From Lichenostomus cassidix (lineage: Eukaryota; Chordata; Aves; Passeriformes; Meliphagidae): a DNA stretch of 64,000 nt. How positions within the stretch are numbered: position 1 is the stretch's first letter; each line of letters opens with the position of its first letter. Location of the stretch: assembly GCA_008360975.2 (NCBI GenBank), contig CM039211.1, positions 52,382,600 through 52,446,599 of the forward strand, in the 5' to 3' direction. Of this stretch, positions 55,813 to 64,000 are shown piece by piece. The position numbers were made by a program, and so were the translations under genes. Below the pieces are notes generated by a model, which saw nothing but the letters and a program-made list of their open reading frames with translations, searched no databases and had not been told where the DNA came from.

Positions 55813-56065
55813 AATCACAGAAACACAGAATATTCAGAGTTGGAAGGGACCCACAAAGATCATGTCTGGTTACTCCACTCTTAAAAAGAATTTCCTAATT
55901 TGAGTATTCCTTGACGGAATTTAAATCCGTTATTTCTTTACAGCTCATTAGAGACATGAAGACATGAAGAATTTCTTCCTTTGCTAAAGTCTGCTATACA
56001 TTTGAAGATTTACATATATTCCTTGTTTCTCTCTCAGTCGAACAGGCCCTGTTCATTCATTCTTC
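55813..56065 (-). mobile_element. CR1 LINE 3'-end fragment
   Basis: Plus strand starts with ATCACAGAAACACAGAATAT and TTCAGAGTTGGAAGGGACCC, the reverse complement of a CR1 tail. It continues with degraded text through CTCTCAGTCGAACAGGCCC. Element in minus orientation, old and gapped. Confidence 0.75.
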
Positions 56066-57418
56066 TGTCTGTCTGATTAATTATTTACCCAGAAATCACC
56101 TCCATCAGATCTTTGTCCGGAGCTTCCATTCTCTGTTTTTTTAACCTGAGAGCAGAAGTGAAGCAGTATCACTTGGAAGTTCAGATCAAGAAGTGAGAAT
56201 CCAATGTCTTTGACTTTTTGAAATCTGAAAAATAAATCTTGCTCATGAGGTTGAATGTCAGGACAAGAGAAACCTTGAAGAAACCATAAATTTCAGAAAC
56301 CACTACCTATCTGCACTACACGTGAGAATATGGCTACATATTTAGTCAGCGCTGAAGCTTCCAAGAGCCTCATGCAAAAAAAAGGCCTAAAAACCTGCTG
56401 AGTAATGGTCAGGTATTGGTCTGATTTATCTGTAAACCACAGAAATGCAAGGATAGTGTCATAAAGAAGGAAATTTGGGACTAAGTAACAAAAATTACAG
56501 TTTTCTGTAGAAAACATAGCTTTTTTTGCCCTGTTCTTCTGAAAAGAAAGTTTTTGAAGAATCCTACATTGATCCTAAATTTGACATCTTCAGGTACCAC
56601 AAATTGCTTCCTAAAGTACTTTGTGGCTCTGCCTTATCTTTCAACTCTATTCACAAATGCAATGTCAAGTGCAGTGACATTTTAAAAATCTTAACATTGA
56701 AAGAACAGTATTCATGTATCTGTCTTGTTCTAATCCATTGACTTCATAAAATATTGAACATAAACTAATCCAATTTAATCCTGCATTAAATTAAGTATAG
56801 ACAGCATTGGAATAGGATGGGCAGAATATTACTGTAAAATACATTATATCAGCATCTTGCTTTGTTATAAAGTTCTTTACTACTTTTTCCTTATGTTCAA
56901 CTTTATCGAGAGAGATGCTATTTGGCATAAATTTTATGGAATCATGGTACTCAATTTTGTCAATGGTGTGTACTTCTGCATGTATAACTTCTGAGACAGA
57001 CAGCGATCCATTACATCCCAACGTTAGGAATCTGGAGTTTACATATACTTTGGTCAACTTCACCTCAGATCTTCTGTGTCTAGTAAAGCTGTGTATCTGA
57101 AAAGAAAAACAAATTGGGTAATAGGACTTGATGCAATCAGAGTGGAGGGTGTGAATTCCAAAGCAGATTGGGAAATGTATGTTTGGAATAGGGATAAGTG
57201 TGACTTAAAATTAACAAAGCAACAGCAAACATGAATCAATCAAACTAAGCTTTACAAGCACTACCAGTTGTTGCTGGTAGTTGCTGGGTGGTTCAAGATA
57301 GTTTTGTAGCAGTTTTTTGCAAATATTTGCGTGTCATTGTTTCTGTGCAATTGAAGAAAGAGATAAAGTGGCAAAGGTAACACAGGAGGGAAATTCCATG
57401 ATCCATTTTTATTTATAA

Positions 57419-57439
57419 TCAGTCAATCAATCAATCAAG
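57419..57439 (+). repeat. Short (AATC)n repeat
   Basis: Four to five consecutive AATC units after TTTATAATCAG; trivial length. Confidence 0.8.
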
Positions 57440-57802
57440 GAAAAAAAATAGGTCATTTTCACCCAAGGAGAAACAAATAAAAAGGCTCTATTATACTTTA
57501 GGTCAAGCAGCAGTGTTTTTCTGCCCCATGCAGAAAAGTTTGCATGTTCTCAATTATGTCAGCTGGTATTCTGGAAGATCCTGCCAGCTCTTCCTACAAA
57601 GGTTTTTGTAAAAAAAAACTATTCACAGGAGCATAACAGTATTACAGATCCATGGATAATCAGAGATGTGTCCTATGAAGGCAAAGACTTCTTTAAAAAT
57701 CATGCTTCCCAGTGTATAATTTCTTAGATTTTTTCTGTTTGATGAAATCTCAGCAAACTCTACTTTCCAAACACAGGCCTGAAGCAACCTGTGCGAATGC
57801 TG

Positions 57803-57859
57803 CCTCCAGGTGGCTCTGTGCACGGCTACAGCACTCGGGAGGGGTGGACCTCTAGCGGC
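57803..57859 (+). promoter_or_regulatory. Two CTCF-like cores in tandem
   Basis: CCTCCAGGTGGC (57803-57814) and CCTCTAGCGGC (57849-57859) both resemble the CTCF core in the same orientation, 46 bp apart, in a small CpG-containing patch of AT-rich intergenic DNA. Motif similarity only. Confidence 0.35.
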
Positions 57860-60679
57860 TTCTCAGATCTGCACACATGGACAGAAACCAGAAGAGCAGA
57901 TAATTTCAATTTCACTCCAGAACAGGATTAATTACACTTGTATTTTCTACTTAACGAGGAAATGTCTTCTTTACAAGAACTGTAAAAGCTAATTAATTCT
58001 CCAATTGTGCAACATTTCAGTCTTATTTTACTTCCACAACTATAGGACTGACTGGACCAAAGATTTCCCTTGAAAATGGCCAGGTCTGCTCTTATCTTAA
58101 AAAAAATCAAATGGCATACAATGTAGACAAGCATTTTAAATTATAGGGAATGGGACAAAGGACAGGAAAGTCATAGAACAGATACAGGATAAAGGCAAAG
58201 AGGCATTGTGTGCAATATTAAATGACGTACCACCCTGCATCTACCACGCAACAGGGCAGAATTTAGATCTGATAGCCATGAAGAGCCATGTGCTCTACAA
58301 CCACTGCTCTCTGCAAGCGTAGACCTTGAAAGATTTCTCTCTGTTATGTTGGCGACACTCCCCCAAAACTAAATAGCAAACGGAGGCTCTATTCTTTAAA
58401 CTGCTTCTCCTAATGTTTTTATGCATATGAGGGTTCCTGTCTCAGACAAATCATTGTCATTCCACCCTACTTTCATACTGCTACACCTATGTTTAGTATG
58501 ACTGGTTCTGCTGGTTCTGCTAGGCAGACAGGACTCTAACGATAATTAGTATTTGCACCACTGACCTGAAAGACAATCTGCTGTTTTGTTTTTTTTTCCA
58601 GACCTGAAGCTGTACATGCTCCATTCAGTTCACAGCGATAAAGCAGCACAAAGGCCCACTAACTTAGCTGTTTTGCCGAGAAATTAAGCAATCCTTGTGT
58701 GTCATAATGATACACCTGACTCTTACCCATTAGCTTCTTCCCACATGTGGGAATATAAAACTTTGCAAAGGTGTGAGAGCATGGCCAGGACAGCCCATAG
58801 TTCAGTTACCTTTGGCTAGAAAATTAAAATACCATTTTGTCATGTTAGCCTGTGGAAGAACAGCTGCACAGGAGTATGAAAGTAAAGAATTAAATTAAAG
58901 AATCTGTTCAGGCTCTACATTTATGCTTGACAGAATTGTTACAAACTGCCCAAAGTATAACAATGTAGCAACTCAGACTTCTGATTTTACTTTGTAATTT
59001 TTACCAGAATATTTGGCTTGGAGTGCCCTGACCTATTACTGAAAAGCTGCATCCGGAAGTTGTCCTTGGCTGAGGATAGAAAGGACATAGGAGTGTGTCC
59101 AAATTGCAATTGCCAGCATTTTTTAGAGTATGGAGAAAATAATTTGGCTGAAAAAGGATTTGGCCCTTGGTCCAAATCTTCATGCATAAATTACGCAGAA
59201 TTCCTCTGCAAACCTGATTAGCTATTCTGTTCTTACTAATATATGCAAAAAAAATCATGGATCTAAATCACTATTCCCTTGTGTTATTAACAATTGGGCA
59301 GATCACACATGTGATCACCCAAAGCCAACAGACCAAAGTGCTTCACTCCAGACCTCTGGGATGGTGTGAGTCCCTGTAGAGCAGCTGGGTAGCGAGGATC
59401 AAGGCCAACACACAGTCACATAAGGTAGCTAGCCACAGCAGAGCTACTAGAAATAAGAATGGAATGCATTCATTACTGGGTATGTCTTCACTGTTTTGTG
59501 GCACAGCTTACTAGTCTGGCTAGGCCAGGATCTGATTTTAGTAGGGTGTCTGGTTAACAAATGGCTATGTATCTGAAGCATACAGAGATTCCTGAGTAAC
59601 ACAGCCTATACCACTAGTCAGCTTGTTAGCTGCAATAAATCTAATTAATAAATCAAAGCTCTTATTATTCTTTTGTCCTAATATCCTGGCCTCATTTCTA
59701 AAAGTAGTGCCTAAATGTGTGTTGTGCATGTGACAGACTTACTCATTAATTCAATCCTACAGGCACCCTACAGCCATAAATGGGGCTTTGCAGATACATC
59801 TCATTGGACATTCTTAGGTTTTTTCTACTCATGGAGAACAAATATATCAAGATTCCATAAACAAGCAAAAATCACACTGATTTACAGGATCACACAGTGA
59901 AACTTTTGTTATAACCTTCAGTGATCTGATGCATGGAATTCATTAAAATAATCAAATTTGTAATACTCACAGCTCCATATTTCCTTACACATGAAAGCCT
60001 CTTTCCATGTGAAAACCTGCTGCCCCTCAGTGGTTTCTAAAGGAAACAACAGAACAACATCACTGAACATGCAGAACAAGGAGAAACTGCTTGTAATCTG
60101 CTGCTTTTGGTTAAGAATAAATTAACATTTAATTATTATAGTTGACTATTTGGTTAATACTAAACAACAGTAAGATGCCAAGGAATAGTTTGTAAACAGG
60201 GTATTGATGATAATGCCAATTTGTTCTTCTTATTTCCTGAGCTTACAAGTACCTGCTTCCACCTAAAAAATGGTTGTTGACATTCCTGTAGGGTGACAAC
60301 AAATTTTGAGTTAGATGTTAGCTATAAGTCACAGTAGCTGTGGGAAATGTCAAGAGGAGAGATGCTGTAGTGGAGAAATTTTGCATTTCAGAAAACTAGC
60401 CCTGATGTTCAGAAGCATTCAGTGTTTGCAACTATGGATTAAATCAATGTGACCCAGCAGATTGCATGACCCAAACAAAATCGTTCATTGAGCAAAGAAA
60501 ATAAGACTGGGATTCATCATCTGAAATAACATCTAGTCTCTACAACCACTAATAGCATGAATAAACAACAAGGATGTAGCAGAAGGCTATGGTAATGAAA
60601 GTGCAATTAATCTGAAGAAGCTTATATAATTAGATTATATAACCTCTCTTCTTGCAATATCTCAGTGATTTGTATTCTT

Positions 60680-60795
60680 TTAAAGTATTTAATTTTACAG
60701 GAACTCAGTGAGGTAGAAAAAATACTGACCATCTATTTTACAGCTGGGAGGCCAAAGCAAAAGAATGAACAGGGGCTACATTCAGACTGGCTCAC
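60680..60795 (+). mobile_element. MIR-like ancient SINE fragment
   Basis: AGTATTTAATTTTACAGGAA, then CAGTGAGGTAGAAAAAATAC and ATTTTACAGCTGGGAGGCC follow the order of the amniote MIR core (TTTAAT, GTGAGGTAGGTA, ATTTTACAGATGAGGAAACTG). Strongly diverged, so tentative. Confidence 0.45.
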
Positions 60796-63446
60796 GTAAG
60801 TTTACCTCACTATCATAAATACTTTGTCCACTGCTGCCTCTGGAAGCTGGATCTTCCAGTCTTGTATAAATAGTGTTCTGAATTGCTGAGTGGCACACTC
60901 TTAAAGATAGGTGCCACGGCAGTTGCAAAATCAAAGGTTTATATTGACAGCAAGTTGTCTGACTATGGCTCTAAAGAGGTTGTCCATGGTCACGCTGAGT
61001 TTGAAGCAGAACAGAAGGTTGACATTGGATGCTTCCCAAGTCCTGCAGTTCAGGCAGGAAAAATCTGGGTAGAATAGGATTTCTGAAAGTAATCCTTTAA
61101 TGTAATGTCTGTTTAGGCAAGTCAGAGGAAAGCACAGTGTCCTTACCTAGCTTCATAATGTCCTATAGGAGCTTGTGGCAGATGTTCACAAACCCACTTT
61201 GCCCTGGGATTCCTTTTTCCCAAGAGCCACTTAGCTCCCTCTGTTCTCTGTGGCCTTTTTTCTTTTTTTCTCTTTCCTTTTTTTTTTTTGTATTTAGGAG
61301 ACCAAGAGCTTCATTTTCAATTCAAGTGAAGATGATTATAATTGATGTGAATTATGCAAAGACTTTTGTTGTGTTTTCCATTCTGGCACATTCAAAGCCT
61401 TGGATCTGAAACAGCACTCCGTATTGCTGTTCCAGGTCTGAATCTGTAGAGCAATCCCATTTCTAGTTTCGGAAAACTTTGTCTGGTTGATCATATTAGT
61501 AACTACGATTAATATGAATATAAGTCCCTACATTTAAATTTGAGTCAGTGGATGAATACCATCAGATGAAGCTGTCCTTTAGTAAGTCCTTTGCAATCCA
61601 TAAATAACTCTGATGAGAGCATAACAAAGGCCCTTTGTGTTATTGCACAGTGGAGCCAAAAATGTTCTTGAAGCAAAGTTTGTTTTCAATATAATTACAT
61701 ACAGCTCATACATAAAACAGCTTGTTGTGCTGAAGCCAAAAATGTAGCCCTTTAGATGCTATGAACATCCTCATCTATATTAACAATAGAAACAAATGTA
61801 TGGCAAGATCATTTATGTTTCACAGGTTCTTTTTATTCTATTTGATATATTACTTCTTGTTTGAGGACACAGTCCTGCAAGAATCTTACTGCTGGCACAA
61901 ATGTCTGCCTGTACAAACAGCCTCGCAGCGCTGAGAGTTCAGTAAGTGAATTCAGGGCTGTTTTGCTATCTTTTGCAGTAGTGCCTGTTACTCATCCTGA
62001 CTGAAGACTTAAAAACCTTCAGAGAATGTAGCAAATACATTTTAAAACACTGCAGAAAAAGTTCAAATAAGTACCTAGGGTTTGTTTTTCTATTGTGTGT
62101 CTTATAATGCATTTAAACCTTCCAATCAAAGCTTAGATGTTTTAGATTTTACTTTAGAAAACTGAGTATGTTCTCAGCCATCTCTATCAGCTGAAGCATC
62201 CTGTCAGGATGGCCCATTTTAGACTCTTCCACAATTAAATAATCATTCTGAAGTTGGCATGATGGAAACAGTTTTGGATCTCCCAAGCTTGGTGGGAGAA
62301 CCAGACAATACTCCCTGCAATACAGTACCATACTTCAGTTAGGAAATTTTGTTCCTTAGTTGTTTGTCTTTACATCCTTGCATCCTTTTGCTTCACAGTA
62401 TAGTGACTACAGAGCCAATGACAATATCATCCTAATTCTCCATTGAGTTCACTCTTGTATTTCAGCATTTAATCTTTCTTTTTGAGAGCACTAGAGGAAA
62501 AAATGATGATAATCCACGGTGCTGTCTCATTTCTCACCAGTGTATATTTCTCTGCCATTGCAACATCTGGGTTTGTATGGTTCCAGGAAGAATCACTTTT
62601 TACAGAAGTAATTGTTCCTTTGTAGAAATTATAGTCAGCAAAGGGCTGCTATAGTGACCCATTCCATCTTCACCATTAGTCCTACTGAAAGGACAGAAGA
62701 GACACAATGGCTATGCAACAGTGAGTGGTGGAACAGACCAAAGGACAGAGGTGACTTGAATATTTTGTATATATGCCACACTTCTCTGCTGGGGACAGGT
62801 CAAAACCTTGGGAGCGAGCCTTAGATCAACATAGCCAAGATTTGTGCATAGCACAGTTTACTTTGCTAAGAAAGCATGAACCAGATGCCACCACTGGAAT
62901 ATTTTTCTTACTGTTAGAAAAAGATCTCTTTCCATATTAGTTTCTGAGAGGTTCTTTTCCCAAGAAGCAAAGTGCAGTTTCAACCCTGACACAACCTACA
63001 CAACAGGAGCAGTATGCAGCTAATATTCCCACCAAAAGGCTGAGAATCATGTTATCAGAGAGCCAGTTCTCTGACTTTTCTCTTTCCCTTTCTTGCAGTA
63101 CCCTGGGAAAGAAAAGTATTCTTACAGATGTACTGCTTTACTGTGACATAGCTGGGCACCTCACCAGGGTGGAGCTAATGCTAGAGCACCACCTGGTTCA
63201 CATCTGTCAGAGGAGCAGCTTATAATAGGAAGCAGTGACTCTACAGGAGCTCTGCAGTACATTATAGTTGCTGCTTTTCCCCTTCCACTTCTTCACTCGC
63301 ATCTGCTCACACTTCATACTCTACTCACTCTACTGGTAGTAACTGTGAGCAGCAAAGGCAGTCCAAAACCCCTTTGTATTCCCCCCCCACACAAATAGGT
63401 CAGACTAGGCTTGACCTAAATAGCAATCGAGATGAATACAGACTTG

Positions 63447-63672
63447 AATCATAGAATCATTTAGGCTGGAAGAGACCCTTAAGATCATCAAGTACAACTG
63501 TTAACCCAGCACTGCCCAGCCCACCATTAAACCATGTCCCTAAGTGCCACATCTACACATCTTTCAAAGACCTCCAGAGATGGTGACTCAGCCACTTCCC
63601 TGGACAGCCTGTCCAAACGCTTGACAGCCCCATCAGTGGAGAAACCTTTTCTTAATATCCATTTAGACTTCA
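63447..63672 (-). mobile_element. CR1 LINE 3'-end fragment
   Basis: Plus strand begins AATCATAGAATCATTTAGGC and proceeds through GAAGAGACCCTTAAGATCAT, CACTGCCCAGCCCACCATTA and CCTGGACAGCCTGTCCAA, the reverse complement of a CR1 3' region. Minus orientation, 5'-truncated, fairly well preserved. Confidence 0.93.
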
Positions 63673-64000
63673 TATCATCATGTTGTCATATCAACAGTGA
63701 CAACACAAAATTGTGACACGGGGCATAAAATAAATCCCTCACAGGCTCAGAGGTGTCTGGCTTTGATAAAAATAAACAAAACACTAGAATACAGTTTTCA
63801 GTGGCACTAAAAGACAGAACCTAGAAAGAAACAAGATAAAAGAATATATATTACCTAGGCATATCCAATCTAAAGTTTAAAAACTGCCTGCTCATTACCC
63901 TGCAGAAAGCTAAAATGTAAATTCTAAAAGAAATAAGTGAATAAATATGTAAAATATAAGGTCCCTATCCATGATATCACTGAATGTAAAGTATAACTCT

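Larger units (their letters stand above)
53601..64000. other. Intergenic region downstream of BHMT
   Basis: In human the next gene in this direction is JMY. No JMY-like exon, CpG island or convincing frame is visible here. Contents: CR1 tails (55813-56065 and 63447-63672), a MIR-like segment (60680-60795), CTCF-like cores at 57803-57859, a short AATC repeat (57419-57439), and simple A-, T- and C-runs. Confidence 0.75.

Noticed and set aside
60883..61077. 64-codon plus-strand frame (SKVYIDSKLSDYGSKEV...)
   Set aside because: Looks protein-like but I recognise no family, there is no splice context, and it is intergenic; left unannotated.
63130..63200. Further CTCF-like words (CACCAGGGTGGAGC, GCACCACCTGG)
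   Set aside because: Each needs a shifted or mismatched core position; too weak to list.
53601..64000. JMY first exon expected next by synteny
   Set aside because: No CpG island or JMY-like coding sequence is present; the gene must begin beyond the window.

Overview
The window is vertebrate, almost certainly avian, genomic DNA: AT-rich, intron-dense, with GT-AG introns, one CpG island, CR1 retrotransposon fragments and a tRNA-Ile-headed SINE with a CR1-like tail. That SINE resembles the songbird TguSINE1 family, so a passerine is the best guess. The locus matches human 5q14 (DMGDH, BHMT2/BHMT, JMY), which in birds is expected on chromosome Z; that placement is inferred from known synteny, not read from the bases.

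Layout: positions 1-36610 hold DMGDH (dimethylglycine dehydrogenase, mitochondrial) on the minus strand. Fourteen exons, from the ATG at 36610 to an exon ending at 5621, join in frame into 747 codons. The last ~115 codons (two exons in mammals) were not found and should lie beyond position 1. Positions 36611-37009 are a 399-bp bidirectional promoter in a CpG island of roughly 1.1 kb. Positions 37010-53373 hold BHMT (betaine-homocysteine S-methyltransferase) on the plus strand: eight coding exons, 405 codons, complete, with poly(A) signals at 53541 and 53574. From about 53600 to 64000 I see no gene, only fragments of CR1 and possibly MIR, two CTCF-like cores and simple repeats.

The two enzymes act in consecutive steps of choline/betaine catabolism. 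BHMT transfers a methyl from betaine to homocysteine, giving methionine and dimethylglycine. DMGDH then oxidises dimethylglycine to sarcosine in mitochondria, passing the one-carbon unit to folate. Their divergent arrangement places a product-consuming enzyme next to the product-forming one.

I did not find a new biological system. Points worth a second look are the asymmetric bidirectional promoter (TATA box on the BHMT side only), the tRNA-derived SINE, a ~275-bp polypyrimidine tract in DMGDH, an unidentified GC-rich block in DMGDH intron 5, CTCF-like motifs, and a Gly-to-Cys difference at a BHMT exon junction.
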